A DNA stretch of 64,000 nt from Nonlabens antarcticus (GTDB lineage Bacteria; Bacteroidota; Bacteroidia; Flavobacteriales; Flavobacteriaceae). Below are positions 35,702 to 44,127 of this stretch, one piece after another. A program made the translations under genes and the position numbers. The DNA lies in the NCBI RefSeq assembly GCF_015356755.1, contig NZ_JADFCO010000065.1:1-64000 (forward strand), in the 5' to 3' direction. Numbering within the stretch: the first letter of the stretch is position 1; every line of letters begins with the position of its first letter. The notes under the pieces are model-generated. The model was not told the DNA's origin. It searched no databases and was given only the letters and a program-made list of their open reading frames with translations.

Positions 35702-36007
35702 TTACAGGTTTTTCTTGGGATTTTGTCTAGCGTCAAAAATTCTTACAATGAAAATGTTATCGTCGGCTACTCGGTAAGTAACCCTCAAATATTGATAGAA
35801 AATTTTTCTATAGTTAAACTGATGACTAACGAATTGGTTATCTATAGATCCAATTTTAGTGAAATCATTTTCTGAAACGAGAATATCTATGAAGTCAAAG
35901 AAACCGATGATTATAAATTTGGCTTTATGCTCGCCGTATAATTCTTTGTAGAATTCACTTGTTTTCTGTAAATCTTTTAAACCTCTACTTGATAAAGAAT
36001 AATTCAT
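35702..36007 (-). CDS. RelE/ParE-type toxin
   Basis: A 101-residue protein with the RelE/ParE pattern: an N-terminal strand and helices (MNYSLSSRGLKDLQKTSEFY), central strands, and a C-terminal strand pair ending VADDNIFIVRIFDARQNP, as in VxxIxHxRxxP tails. The extension of the middle part (FFDFIDILVSENDFTKIG) is longer than in compact RelE proteins. Its start codon shares one base with the stop codon of the upstream small gene, the usual coupled antitoxin-toxin order. Whether it cleaves ribosome-bound mRNA or poisons gyrase cannot be told. Confidence 0.75.
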   Translation of the reverse strand: MNYSLSSRGLKDLQKTSEFYKELYGEHKAKFIIIGFFDFIDILVSENDFTKIGSIDNQFVSHQFNYRKIFYQYLRVTYRVADDNIFIVRIFDARQNPKKNL

Positions 36008-36228
36008 TAACCCTTGAACCAGGTCATAGCCATTGCACGAGCTTCTTCTAAGGAGTAAATCCGTCCAACTCTAATATCTTCTTCGGCCTCTAGGATTCCT
36101 GCATCCAGTTCTTCTTGTGTTTCTCCCGCATAATAATGGGCCGCTGCTTCTTGAACCAAATGCAGAAAATCTTCATCTGCCTCATCGATAAGTTTGTGGA
36201 GTTTGTCTTTCAGGTTTTGATCAGGCAT
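36007..36228 (-). CDS. Antitoxin of the RelE/ParE pair
   Basis: A 73-residue acidic protein (MPDQNLKDKLHKLIDEA, then HYYAGETQEELDAGILEAEE) ending in a short segment with EEARAMAMTWFKG. It stands directly upstream of, and overlaps by one base, the toxin gene, so translation is coupled. The acidic helical character fits an antitoxin; the fold of its DNA-binding part is not clear from the sequence. Confidence 0.7.
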   Translation of the reverse strand: MPDQNLKDKLHKLIDEADEDFLHLVQEAAAHYYAGETQEELDAGILEAEEDIRVGRIYSLEEARAMAMTWFKG

Positions 36229-36321
36229 AATTTAAAGGTAGGTAATTCTACTTTCTCAAGAGCAGAGTTAATTCTGTCCTTAGCAAATGTGCTTTCCAGC
36301 TTTTAAAATAATTTATTTTGA

Positions 36322-36343
36322 GTTCGCTTTTGCGAAAGCGAAC
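36322..36343. repeat. Recurrent palindrome, variant intergenic copy
   Basis: GTTCGCTTTTGCGAAAGCGAAC reduced to its parts: arms GTTCGCTTT and AAAGCGAAC around TGCG, one central base changed from the consensus. It begins nine bases beyond the amidohydrolase stop codon. Confidence 0.85.
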
Positions 36344-36351
36344 TAGGGCTA

Positions 36352-37647
36352 TCAGTTTTTATAAACTTCCCCATCCTTCATCACAAAGGTCACTTTTTCC
36401 AAGGTCTTCACATTCTTCTCAGGATTTTCTGAAACTGCGATGATATCTGCAAAAAATCCGGTTTTAACTTGGCCTATTTTATCTTCCATTTTGAGAATTT
36501 TTGCAGGAGTAATAGTCGCGCTTTGAATAGCTTCCATCGCGGGCATTCCTGCCTCTACCATGTAACCAAATTCCAAGGCGTTCTTCCCATGTGCATATAC
36601 TCCAGCATCTGTTCCAAAAACAATCGGTACACCACGCTTATAAGCTCGTTCAAACATTCCCTGAATCTGTGGACCCACTGCTCTAGCTTTAGGAACCACG
36701 ATATCCGGATAGAATCCTTCTTCCTCTGCTTTCATAGCCACTTCTTTTCCCGCAGTGATCGTAGGAACCAGATAGCAATTCATTTTTTTCATAAGATCCA
36801 TAGTTTCCGCGCTCATATAAGTGCCGTGCTCGATGGTCTTTACACCTCCTAATATTGCTCGTTGCATTCCTTCATCGCCATGCGCATGCGCTGCAACATG
36901 CATATTATAATCAGCTGCCGTGCTAACGATCGCTTTTATCTCTTCTAATGTAAATTGTGGGTTACTTCCGTTTTTTGCAACACTAAGAACTCCGCCAGTA
37001 GCTGTAATTTTGATAACATCGGCTCCATTCTTATAACGATAGCGTACTGCTGCTCTGCCTTCATCTGTTCCATTTGCGACTCCTTCCCGTGGCCCTGGAC
37101 TTCCCATAAAGTCTTGATTACCTCCATTTGTAGGGTCTGCGTGTCCACCAGTCGTGGCAATAGCTTTTCCTGCGGTATACATACGTGGTCCAGAAACTTT
37201 TCCCTTATTTATCGCATCCCGCAAACTGATATTAACACCGCTACCGCCTAGATCACGAACCGTTGTAAAGCCAGCCATTAATGTTTTTTCTGCATATCCA
37301 ACAGAATTATAAGCAACGTCTGATGGATCATCTACAAATTTTGAAATATATGCCTGCGGATTATATTCCGTTTCCATGTGAACATGCATATCTGTTAGGC
37401 CTGGTAAAACCCATTTATCTTTAAGATCAAAATATTTTACATCTTGCGGTATGGCTGTGTAGCCTTTAGAAACATCTGTAATTTCTGTACCGTTGACTTT
37501 TATGGTTACCTCGTCCATCCATTTACCTGTTTCAGTATCCAGCAAATGTCCTGCGTGAATAAAGGTTGTGGTGGGGGTTTTTTGTGCGCTTAGCGTCATT
37601 GAGCAAATCAAGATAAGAGCTATAAGAAGTCGGTTTTTCATCATCAC
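36352..37647 (-). CDS. Exported amidohydrolase, Xaa-Pro dipeptidase/imidazolonepropionase-like
   Basis: A 431-residue metal-dependent hydrolase of the amidohydrolase superfamily, exported by a signal peptide (about 1-21, ALILICSMTLSAQ). Metal ligands are in place: HVHM after LPGLTD (about 88-91), the probable carboxylated lysine in ADVIKITATGG, HAHG and IEHGTY, and the catalytic Asp in FGTDAG. The group includes bacterial carnosinase- and prolidase-like enzymes that cleave dipeptides or acyl-amino acids; the exact substrate cannot be fixed. Three methionines open the frame and any may be the start. Monocistronic by its surroundings. Confidence 0.88.
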   Translation of the reverse strand: MMMKNRLLIALILICSMTLSAQKTPTTTFIHAGHLLDTETGKWMDEVTIKVNGTEITDVSKGYTAIPQDVKYFDLKDKWVLPGLTDMHVHMETEYNPQAYISKFVDDPSDVAYNSVGYAEKTLMAGFTTVRDLGGSGVNISLRDAINKGKVSGPRMYTAGKAIATTGGHADPTNGGNQDFMGSPGPREGVANGTDEGRAAVRYRYKNGADVIKITATGGVLSVAKNGSNPQFTLEEIKAIVSTAADYNMHVAAHAHGDEGMQRAILGGVKTIEHGTYMSAETMDLMKKMNCYLVPTITAGKEVAMKAEEEGFYPDIVVPKARAVGPQIQGMFERAYKRGVPIVFGTDAGVYAHGKNALEFGYMVEAGMPAMEAIQSATITPAKILKMEDKIGQVKTGFFADIIAVSENPEKNVKTLEKVTFVMKDGEVYKN

Positions 37648-37740
37648 GTTTTAAAAAGCGAGAAGTTACGGAGGATTTACAGAACTATAAATGTCCATTC
37701 TTGTCCATTTGTGCTAAATTTTGATATAAACAGATTTATT

Positions 37741-37992
37741 ATGAATGTTTCCTTTACAGAAAAACAAGAAAAATACATTAGAGACCTGGTCGCCTCTGGT
37801 AACTATAAAAATGCCAGTGAGGTAGTTAGGGAAGCAATGCGCCAACATAGCGAGGAACAAGATCGAAAGCTGGAATGGTTATGCGCTGAGATCCAGAAGG
37901 GGATTGATAGTGGATCTAGCGGTATGACTATTAAGGAGATTTTTGCCGAAGCAAAACTAAAGGCACTTTCTTTTCAAAAACTAGCAGGTTAA
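37741..37992 (+). CDS. ParD-family antitoxin
   Basis: An 83-residue ribbon-helix-helix protein: NVSFTEKQEKYIRDLVASG, NYKNASEVVREAMRQ and a C-terminal acidic tail for toxin binding. I use the ATG at 37741; the frame is open ten codons further upstream, from 37711. Ribbon-helix-helix antitoxins repress their own operon. Its partner toxin frame immediately downstream is broken (37989-38287), so the gene is now an orphan antitoxin. Confidence 0.85.
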   Translation: MNVSFTEKQEKYIRDLVASGNYKNASEVVREAMRQHSEEQDRKLEWLCAEIQKGIDSGSSGMTIKEIFAEAKLKALSFQKLAG

Positions 37993-38287
37993 TTATAGAC
38001 ATAAGTAATGAGGCAAGGGATAATCTTTCTGCCATTGCATTTTATACTTTTCTCAATTTTGGAGAACGTCCAATGAATATATACAGCGTTCAATTTGATA
38101 CAGATTTTGCAAGAATAACTAAAAATCCAACTATTGGCATACTACGATTAGAGCTTGGCCAAAATGTTTACTCGACTATAAGCGGAAGCCATATAATATA
38201 TTATGGAGTCGAAGCCCCACTTTATACATAATAAAGATCATTCACGGCAACAGAGCGGATCCAACAGAGTTCCAATTTCCAGATTAA
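37989..38287 (+). pseudogene. Decayed parE toxin gene
   Basis: Read in the frame of position 38001, the sequence gives ISNEARDNLSAIAFYTFLNF, then a segment with NPTIG and GSHIIYYGVEA, which is the order of motifs in ParE toxins. The frame ends at a stop near 38229; a second frame then continues with IIKIIHGNRADPTEFQFPD, the expected ParE C-terminus. No ATG, GTG or TTG start is in frame upstream. A frameshift close to 38215-38230 and the missing start mark it as dead. It stands in the toxin position right behind parD. Confidence 0.75.
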
Positions 38288-38302
38288 AACATGAAACTAT
38301 TC

Positions 38303-38318
38303 CGCTTTCGCGAAAGCG
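38303..38318. repeat. Recurrent palindrome, intergenic copy
   Basis: CGCTTTCGCGAAAGCG, perfect 16 bp, between the broken parE and the stop codon of the convergent aminotransferase gene. Confidence 0.95.
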
Positions 38319-38333
38319 AAAAAGCTCTTCAAT

Positions 38334-39467
38334 CTAACGATTCACAAACTCAATAATAGTATTTGTAATAAGATCAATCTGCTCTTCATCCAGCTCTGTG
38401 TGCATGGGCAATGAAATACATTCTTGCACCAGTCGGTTTGTAACTGGAAAATCAGCCTCATTATAGCGTTCATCCTGATAAGCTTTTTGCTTGTGCAAAG
38501 GAATGGGGTAATAAACACCGCAGGGAATTCCGCTTTCATTCAAGTGCTTGACCAGCGCATCGCGGTCTGTATCCTTTACGGTCAGTGTATATTGATGAAA
38601 AACGTGACAATCACAGTTATCACAAATCAACGGAGTTATAATTTTTTCTTCCTGAGCAAAGGCATCTGTGTATTTGCGTGCTGCATCGCGCCTGGCTGTA
38701 TTATAATCATTCAGATTGCGCAACTTGACCCGCAGAACTGCTGCTTGCATAGAATCAAGCCTTGAATTTACTCCTACTACATCATGGTGATAGCGCTCAT
38801 ACATTCCGTGATTTACAATCCCGCGAATCATGTGGGCAAGATCATCATCATTAGTAAATATTGCCCCTCCATCACCGAAGCAACCTAGGTTTTTTGACGG
38901 GAAAAATGAGGTTGTTCCTGCATGACCTATGGTTCCAGTTTTAGATTTTGAGCCATTACTATGCATATAATTAGCTCCTATACCCTGGGCATTATCCTCA
39001 ATTACATAAAGATTGTGTTCTTCTGCCAGAGCCATAATTTCATCCATATTTGCAGCAAGTCCAAAAAGATGCACGGGAACGATTGCTTTAGTTTTAGGAG
39101 TAATGGCACGTTTCACCGCCTCAATATCAATATTGAAATCATAAGGATTCACATCTACCAAAACTGGCGTGAGATTCAAAAGCGCAATAACTTCTACGGT
39201 TGCAGCAAACGTAAAATCTGCGGTGATCACCTCGTCACCAGGCTTCAAACCCAGTCCCATCATGGCAATCTGCAAAGCATCAGTTCCGTTAGCGCAGGGA
39301 ATTACATGCTTCACATTCAGATATTCCTCTAATTCTTTTTGAAACGCGTGGACTTCAGGACCATTAATAAACGCAGTAGATTCAATGACTTCCATCACAT
39401 TTGTATCCACTTCAGTTTTTATTTTTTCATATTGACCTTTAAGGTCCACCATTTGAATTTTGCGCAT
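38334..39467 (-). CDS. DegT/DnrJ/EryC1/StrS-family sugar aminotransferase
   Basis: A PLP-dependent aminotransferase of nucleotide-sugar synthesis, 377 residues from the ATG at 39467 (MRKIQMVDLKGQYEKIK); longer frames upstream overlap the divergent waaA promoter. Family motifs: PCANGTDALQIAM for phosphate binding, VIEDNAQGIGA with the PLP-contacting Asp, and the Schiff-base lysine in SFFPSKNLGCFGDGGA. It most likely aminates a UDP-keto-sugar used for LPS O-antigen or surface glycans; the acceptor is not determined. It is divergent from waaA (lipid A-core synthesis) with about 100 bases between them, in keeping with an LPS role. Confidence 0.92.
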   Translation of the reverse strand: MRKIQMVDLKGQYEKIKTEVDTNVMEVIESTAFINGPEVHAFQKELEEYLNVKHVIPCANGTDALQIAMMGLGLKPGDEVITADFTFAATVEVIALLNLTPVLVDVNPYDFNIDIEAVKRAITPKTKAIVPVHLFGLAANMDEIMALAEEHNLYVIEDNAQGIGANYMHSNGSKSKTGTIGHAGTTSFFPSKNLGCFGDGGAIFTNDDDLAHMIRGIVNHGMYERYHHDVVGVNSRLDSMQAAVLRVKLRNLNDYNTARRDAARKYTDAFAQEEKIITPLICDNCDCHVFHQYTLTVKDTDRDALVKHLNESGIPCGVYYPIPLHKQKAYQDERYNEADFPVTNRLVQECISLPMHTELDEEQIDLITNTIIEFVNR

Positions 39468-39566
39468 TGGGTATGTAAAATTATAGCTGTAAACAGCGGT
39501 ATTATTGTAAAAGTACGATATAAGTTGCGCATCGCCCAACGCCTATTTTGTGGTATTTTTGAATCT

Positions 39567-40841
39567 ATGTCTATCTTAAAATGTATTTATGATACGGGTT
39601 CCGCTTTCGCGAAAGCGTGCTTACCTGTAGCCGGTTTTTTTAATAAGAAAATAAAGTTAGGATCTCAAGGTCGTGACAACTCATGGCATATTCTAGATTC
39701 GAAAATCAAACACACCGTTCCTAAAATATGGGTGCATGTAGCGTCTTTAGGGGAGTACGAACAAATTGTTCCTGTACTAGAAAAATTGAACCGTAAGAAA
39801 TATCAAGTCGTCCTTACCTTTTTTTCACCATCTGGATACGAAAACAAAAGGGATACAAAGCTGGCAGATATCGTTTGTTATCTTCCCATTGATGCGGTGT
39901 CTTGCGTCAATAAATTTATAAGTCTAGTGGACCCATCCCTAGCAATTATGGTCAAGTATGAATTCTGGCCCAATTATTTAAATACCTTAAATGAGAAGCA
40001 TGTTCCGACTATATTAGTTAGCGGCATATTTCGTAAAAACATGAGCTTTCATAAATGGTACGGCTCCTGGATGAAGAGCTCTCTGGAAGCATTTGATCAT
40101 TTCTTTTTACAAAATGAATCTTCTTTACAAGAACTTGCTGCACTGGGATTTGAGAATGCGAGCGTCAGTGGGGATACTCGATTTGATCGCGCTAGCCAGC
40201 TCATAGAACATGATAATAGCATCCCGTTATTAAAAGAATTCATCGATGGTCATCCATGTTTAGTGGTAGGTAGCAGCTGGCCTGCAGACATCGAGATCAT
40301 GAAATCCTGGTTAGAAGAAAATAACATATCGAAAAGATGTAAAGTCATTATTGCACCGCACGAAGTGGGCGGCGGGAAACCTGATCAACTTATTGATTCT
40401 CTAAACTACTCTCCTTTAAAATGGACATCAATACAGGGTGGTGAAATGCATGACCTTAAAAACACCAGCACCTTAATAATTGACACTATTGGATTGCTGA
40501 CTAAAGCTTACAGCTATGCAGATGTTGCCTATGTGGGCGGTGGCATGGGGACCTCAGGGCTACATAATATTCTGGAGGCCGCCACCTATGGCGTGCCGGT
40601 GGTTATAGGTAAGAATTATGAAAAATACCCTGAAGCTGGAAAACTGGAAGATTTAGGCGGGCTATTTTCTGTCAAAAATTCTGCTAAATTTACTGATATA
40701 GCTAATAAGCTGTTTGAAGACGATTTCCTGCGGGATAAAACGGGCATGATTTGTGGCCATTGGATCAATAGTAATACTGGCGCTACTGATCAAGTGTTAG
40801 AGTACTTAAAGACTATCGATGAAGAATTTATTATTTTTTAG
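39567..40841 (+). CDS. waaA: 3-deoxy-D-manno-octulosonic acid (Kdo) transferase
   Basis: Adds Kdo from CMP-Kdo to the lipid A precursor on the inner-membrane face. I take the ATG at 39567 (MSILKCIYDTGSAF), giving 424 residues, the family length; the open frame extends 76 codons further into the divergent gene and is not credible. The N-terminal part has a short anchor helix containing AFAKACL, encoded by the recurrent palindrome (39602-39617), then WVHVASLGEYEQIVPVLEKL (read as HVASLGEYEQ), VKYEFWPNYL, and in the C-terminal lobe DTIGLLTKAYSYADVAYVGG and HNILEAATYGVPVVIG, diagnostic of GT30 enzymes. Its 3' end overlaps the next gene by 23 bases. Confidence 0.94.
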   Translation: MSILKCIYDTGSAFAKACLPVAGFFNKKIKLGSQGRDNSWHILDSKIKHTVPKIWVHVASLGEYEQIVPVLEKLNRKKYQVVLTFFSPSGYENKRDTKLADIVCYLPIDAVSCVNKFISLVDPSLAIMVKYEFWPNYLNTLNEKHVPTILVSGIFRKNMSFHKWYGSWMKSSLEAFDHFFLQNESSLQELAALGFENASVSGDTRFDRASQLIEHDNSIPLLKEFIDGHPCLVVGSSWPADIEIMKSWLEENNISKRCKVIIAPHEVGGGKPDQLIDSLNYSPLKWTSIQGGEMHDLKNTSTLIIDTIGLLTKAYSYADVAYVGGGMGTSGLHNILEAATYGVPVVIGKNYEKYPEAGKLEDLGGLFSVKNSAKFTDIANKLFEDDFLRDKTGMICGHWINSNTGATDQVLEYLKTIDEEFIIF

Positions 40842-41793
40842 CCTTTTTCTAATCGGGTGGATTGCTACGGCGCAAAAAATCACTGTCCTGAACAAGGATA
40901 CTAACGAGCCCGTTTCTTTTGCAACGATCAGTTTTGGTAATGGGCTAGGTACATTTGCAGATGGTGACGGTATATTTACGCTTTCGCGAAAGCGATATCC
41001 CGACCTAGATTCTATAACAATATCCTCCATAGGATATAAGGACCTGCTCATTGCAATGACAGACATAGCACCGACGATTTATTTAAATCCATCAACGGCG
41101 CAACTTGAAGCCATTGTGTTACAAGGACGACTTGAAGGGAAATTTAAAGAATCAGAGGTCGATCCAGTTGTGCACGATAATTATTTTAATTGCTGGCTAC
41201 CTACTGTAGAATCTGAAATAGCTGTCAAATTTGAACGCAAGAATAACAATCCTACCTTGCTAAAAACCCTTTTAATCCCAGTCATCCTTGAAGAAAGTCA
41301 GTCTAGCAATAAAGGGAAACTGCGTAAATTTTCCACACTTTTCAGGGTTCAACTCTACGATGTAAACTCAGATGGATCGCCTACAGATAAATCATTTTAC
41401 CCTTCTCAAACTTTCCTGATCACAGAAAAAACTGATAAAGTTCACAAGTTAAATTTAGAGGAGTTTCGCATCCAAATTCCACAAAATGGAATTTTCGTTT
41501 CTATTCAAGTTTTAGGAACAACATATCCAGATGGTAAGTTGATTGACGCAAAAAAATACCGAGAAATCCGCACTAGAAGAGGTTTGGAAAAAATCTCAAC
41601 TACATACCGACCTTTATTGCCTTTTTCTGATGAAATTGAGGGTAATAAAACATGGGTTCGCCGTATTTTTTTCAATAACAAAACCTGGCAACCCTTTGAC
41701 CTTTCCTACAATCCCAATAGTAATTTAGTCCGATCTGGCCACGATAATTATGGAATGGGAGCTATTCTGAAAGTTTATGAACCCAGCAATTAA
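40819..41793 (+). CDS. Exported CarboxypepD_reg-like domain protein
   Basis: A 324-residue protein with a signal peptide (1-18, FFSLFLIGWIATAQ) and a CarboxypepD_reg-like beta-sandwich (about 20-95, ITVLNKDTNEPVSFATISFG, IDSITISSIGYKDL-type end). The remainder has no recognised domain. The recurrent palindrome at 40979-40994 falls in this domain in the frame LSRKR (about residues 55-59). Translation start lies inside waaA, which indicates coupling. Proteins of this type act in Bacteroidota at the periplasm or outer membrane; the function is not known. The 3' end overlaps the convergent DUF2461 gene by four bases. Confidence 0.8.
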   Translation: MKNLLFFSLFLIGWIATAQKITVLNKDTNEPVSFATISFGNGLGTFADGDGIFTLSRKRYPDLDSITISSIGYKDLLIAMTDIAPTIYLNPSTAQLEAIVLQGRLEGKFKESEVDPVVHDNYFNCWLPTVESEIAVKFERKNNNPTLLKTLLIPVILEESQSSNKGKLRKFSTLFRVQLYDVNSDGSPTDKSFYPSQTFLITEKTDKVHKLNLEEFRIQIPQNGIFVSIQVLGTTYPDGKLIDAKKYREIRTRRGLEKISTTYRPLLPFSDEIEGNKTWVRRIFFNNKTWQPFDLSYNPNSNLVRSGHDNYGMGAILKVYEPSN

Positions 41794-42452
41794 ACAGTAA
41801 CGGCTTTATTCAAATATTTTCTGAACGGCAACATTTCTTTATAAATCTCTACACATACATCTTTAAAATCGTCTTGCATAATTTCCTTTTGAGTGACGTT
41901 ATGCTGGACAGCAAAAGTCTTTCGATTTAAAAGGTCTATATATTTGTGATCTTTAGGGTACCCTTTAGGAGAAGTTTTTAAAGAATCCCCATCGTCAATC
42001 AAATTTCCGAAAGTGTTTATAAACGATTCGTTGCTGAGTATCTTTTTGAGTTCTTTACCATTATAGTCTATGGCATCACGTATGGAATCTAGTACTTCTT
42101 TTTTAGGTTTGTAGAACCCTCCTGCAATAAAGGAACCATTGACCCCTAGATGTATATAAAAATCGCCCTGCTTACCATTATCTGATAAGTCCAGCCCAGC
42201 ACCAAAATGATCCTTATATGTAGACTTATTAGGGTGATACAATAAATTATTATTTATTCTATTGATAGCGCGTTTGCCTTCCGTTGAATGATAATTAGGG
42301 TCAACTTTTCCAAGATCTGCGTCTAGTTCATTCAGCCAGGATTTATACCAGTCTCTGACAGCTTCATACTCATTGCGATTTGCGTCCATCCATTCTTTAT
42401 TATTGTTCTTCTGTAGGTCCCTCAAGAAGGAAAACATTTTATTGAAACTCAT
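41790..42452 (-). CDS. DUF2461 family protein
   Basis: A 220-residue cytoplasmic protein with the DUF2461/TIGR02453 pattern: FLRDLQKNNNKEWMDANRNEY near the N-terminus (read as FLRDLQKNNNKEWMDANR), RINNNLLYHPNKSTYKDHFG with the conserved region after RINR/RINN, FYIHLGVNGSFIAGGFY, and a C-terminal LPFRKYLNKAV. The family function is unknown. Transcribed alone on the minus strand. Confidence 0.88.
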   Translation of the reverse strand: MSFNKMFSFLRDLQKNNNKEWMDANRNEYEAVRDWYKSWLNELDADLGKVDPNYHSTEGKRAINRINNNLLYHPNKSTYKDHFGAGLDLSDNGKQGDFYIHLGVNGSFIAGGFYKPKKEVLDSIRDAIDYNGKELKKILSNESFINTFGNLIDDGDSLKTSPKGYPKDHKYIDLLNRKTFAVQHNVTQKEIMQDDFKDVCVEIYKEMLPFRKYLNKAVTV

Positions 42453-42538
42453 TCTATTTTTTCTATAAATATAGAAATGAGAGGATTAGATTGTTAATAA
42501 GTTATGAGAACATTAGCAAATCAGATTGTGTAAAAAAA

Positions 42539-42546
42539 TACTTTTG
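42539..42546 (+). promoter_or_regulatory. Probable -7 box of the small lipoprotein gene
   Basis: TACTTTTG fits TAnnTTTG and lies 27 bases before the ATG at 42574. A good -33 element is not seen. Confidence 0.45.
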
Positions 42547-42573
42547 CCGCCCTAATCATTTAATCATTTGACC

Positions 42574-42816
42574 ATGAAAAAAATCGTATTCACCCTAGCT
42601 GCTGTTTTTATGGGAGCAACTGCATTGACTTCTTGTCGTGATAGTGAAAAAGAAACTGAAACTATCGTAAAAGAAGTCGAAGTTACTGCCCCTGCAACTA
42701 CTCCAGCTGCCACTAATGAATCTGAAGGTATTTTAGAGAGAGCTGGACAAAAAGTAGATAGCAAAGTAAATGACGAAATCGATAACCAGATTGACCAAAT
42801 AGGAGACGACAATTAA
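42574..42816 (+). CDS. Small acidic lipoprotein, paralogue 1
   Basis: An 80-residue lipoprotein starting at the ATG at 42574; a TTG six bases upstream is in the same frame and less likely. The signal MKKIVFTLAAVFMGATALTSC puts the lipid on Cys21, split here as MKKIVFTLAAVF and MGATALTSC. The mature chain is short, acidic and helical, ending GQKVDSKVNDEIDNQIDQIG. It shares the Cys-Arg-Asp/Glu opening and acidic heptads with the genes at 42929, 43152 and 52733, and its end is especially close to the last. Function unknown. Confidence 0.75.
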   Translation: MKKIVFTLAAVFMGATALTSCRDSEKETETIVKEVEVTAPATTPAATNESEGILERAGQKVDSKVNDEIDNQIDQIGDDN

Positions 42817-42928
42817 TTAAAGACTTTGATTTTGAATGATGAAAGTGATCTGTTTGCTTTTTTTGTTCAAAAGCCTGGTTTTTAACATATCCTTTTTATA
42901 TTTAACCCCTTAACCTAAACTTTTAAAA

Positions 42929-43141
42929 ATGAAAAAATTAACTCTAGTATTTATTGCATTATTCACAGTATCAATGTTCGCTACTTCATGTAGAGATGAG
43001 GCTGACACTACAGAAGAAAAAATGGAAGAAGTAGCTGACGATATGGAAGACGCTGCTGATGACATGGAAGACACTATGGAAGAAGGTGTTAACGAAGTTG
43101 AAGAAAACACTGGAATGGGTGGTGTTGATGATGCTTCCTAA
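42929..43141 (+). CDS. Small acidic lipoprotein, paralogue 2
   Basis: A 70-residue lipoprotein: signal MKKLTLVFIALFTVSMFATS, lipid on Cys21, then RDEADTT and a very acidic repeat EVADDMEDAADDMEDTMEEG that would form an amphipathic helix with a seven-residue period, and a short GMGGVDD end. It lies about 110 bases after paralogue 1 and 10 bases before paralogue 3. Function unknown. Confidence 0.75.
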   Translation: MKKLTLVFIALFTVSMFATSCRDEADTTEEKMEEVADDMEDAADDMEDTMEEGVNEVEENTGMGGVDDAS

Positions 43142-43151
43142 TTTAAGTACT

Positions 43152-43319
43152 ATGAAAAAGATCTTTTTTACACTTATAATTCTTTTTCTTGCGACACCTA
43201 CTTTTATGGGTTGTCGTGATGAAAAAACTGTAGAAGTTGAAGAACTAGCACCAGACGCTGATGATAGCGGTGACGATGAAGGTTTTGATACTAATCCTAC
43301 AGAAAGTGATCCAGATTGA
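43152..43319 (+). CDS. Small acidic lipoprotein, paralogue 3
   Basis: A 55-residue lipoprotein starting at the ATG at 43152; the open frame begins earlier but those codons overlap paralogue 2 in another frame. Signal MKKIFFTLIILFLATPTFMG, lipid on Cys21, then RDEKTVEVEELAPDADDSGD. It is the shortest of the set and its tail is disordered rather than helical. Ten bases separate it from paralogue 2, so both are on one transcript, ended by the hairpin at 43341. Confidence 0.7.
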   Translation: MKKIFFTLIILFLATPTFMGCRDEKTVEVEELAPDADDSGDDEGFDTNPTESDPD

Positions 43320-43340
43320 TCTTAATCAACTATTAAAAGA

Positions 43341-43368
43341 AAAGGAACCTTAAACGGTTCCTTTTTTT
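43341..43368. terminator. Terminator after the lipoprotein cluster
   Basis: Arms AAAGGAACC (43341-43349) and GGTTCCTTT (43356-43364), six-base loop, T run on the right and A run on the left. The last codons of the convergent S24 repressor gene form part of the stem. Confidence 0.85.
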
Positions 43369-44123
43369 ATGCTTGCTATTTCGCTCCTTAGACTATCAAG
43401 TCCCTGTTTTAAAGATATCATTGCTTCTTGCCCCTCATAGACATCCAGGTCAAAACTCAGTTTTGAATTTACTTCCCACAACTCGCTTATTTCTACCACC
43501 GGTTGTTCGATCACGGGATAATCTCTATTTAAGGAAATCAACAAAATGCCTTCTGGCGACTCCGTCTTGCGCAATTTTTTTACCACTACAGTGTCTGGCG
43601 TTACCACCACATGGATCTTATTATCATTTGCCTGACGCACATTCTCCACGGCACGCGCCATAACCCATTCACTGGGCTGCAATACAGGCAACATACTATC
43701 GCCATTCACCTGGAAGGCACGGTAGCTTCCTTCCTTATATTGGGGTAATGGAATATGAAAAGCAGGCAATTCATTGTACCAGTCCGTATCCAGTACATTA
43801 CTGGCATAACCTGCACTCGCTTTAATGGGAACCATGATCATATTCTCACGATCGCTAGTGTCCATAGTAATAATTTTAGGCGCGGTATTATGGCTGGTTT
43901 CTAGGTATTTATTATAACTAACACCATACAACCACAGTGGGTTGATGTTAAATTGACGCAACAATTCTGACACGATTTTTCCCGTAATCTTCTTCTTGCC
44001 ACGTTCAATATCTGCAGTAGTACTTCCTGCCTCTAACAGTTCTGCAAACTCACTTTGTGTCTTTCCCAGATCCTCTCGTACCTGTTTAAACCTCTTTGCC
44101 TCGGTTGAAATCTCTTGTGCCAT
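43350..44123 (-). CDS. LexA-like HTH/S24-peptidase repressor
   Basis: A 257-residue repressor. About residues 8-67 are an XRE-type helix-turn-helix (QVREDLGKTQSEFAELLEAG). About 95-200 are a LexA/CI/UmuD S24 peptidase domain: a likely self-cleavage Ala104-Gly105 in KASAGYAS, nucleophile Ser143 in NGDSMLPVL, and Lys182 in VVVKKLRK, with spacing (39) close to that of LexA (37). A charged helix follows. By family knowledge it would represses DNA-damage genes until RecA filaments trigger its cleavage. It is divergent from the SRAP gene, and four copies of an 11-bp palindrome fill the gap. The -7 box ends four bases before the start codon, so the message may be leaderless. It may be the functional LexA of this cassette; a phage-type repressor is the alternative. 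Confidence 0.88.
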   Translation of the reverse strand: MAQEISTEAKRFKQVREDLGKTQSEFAELLEAGSTTADIERGKKKITGKIVSELLRQFNINPLWLYGVSYNKYLETSHNTAPKIITMDTSDRENMIMVPIKASAGYASNVLDTDWYNELPAFHIPLPQYKEGSYRAFQVNGDSMLPVLQPSEWVMARAVENVRQANDNKIHVVVTPDTVVVKKLRKTESPEGILLISLNRDYPVIEQPVVEISELWEVNSKLSFDLDVYEGQEAMISLKQGLDSLRSEIASIKKGTV

Positions 44124-44127
44124 GTGC

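Noticed and set aside
36322-36343. Terminator of the amidohydrolase gene
   Set aside because: The hairpin has no T run on the minus strand and belongs to the recurrent palindrome family, so I list it as a repeat only.
39339-39566. N-terminal extension of the Kdo transferase
   Set aside because: It would overlap the divergent aminotransferase start, and the family begins near the ATG at 39567.
40979-40994. The recurrent palindrome as a transcription terminator or riboregulator
   Set aside because: More than half of the copies lie inside essential coding sequences such as sucA, aspS and waaA, which excludes a general terminator role.
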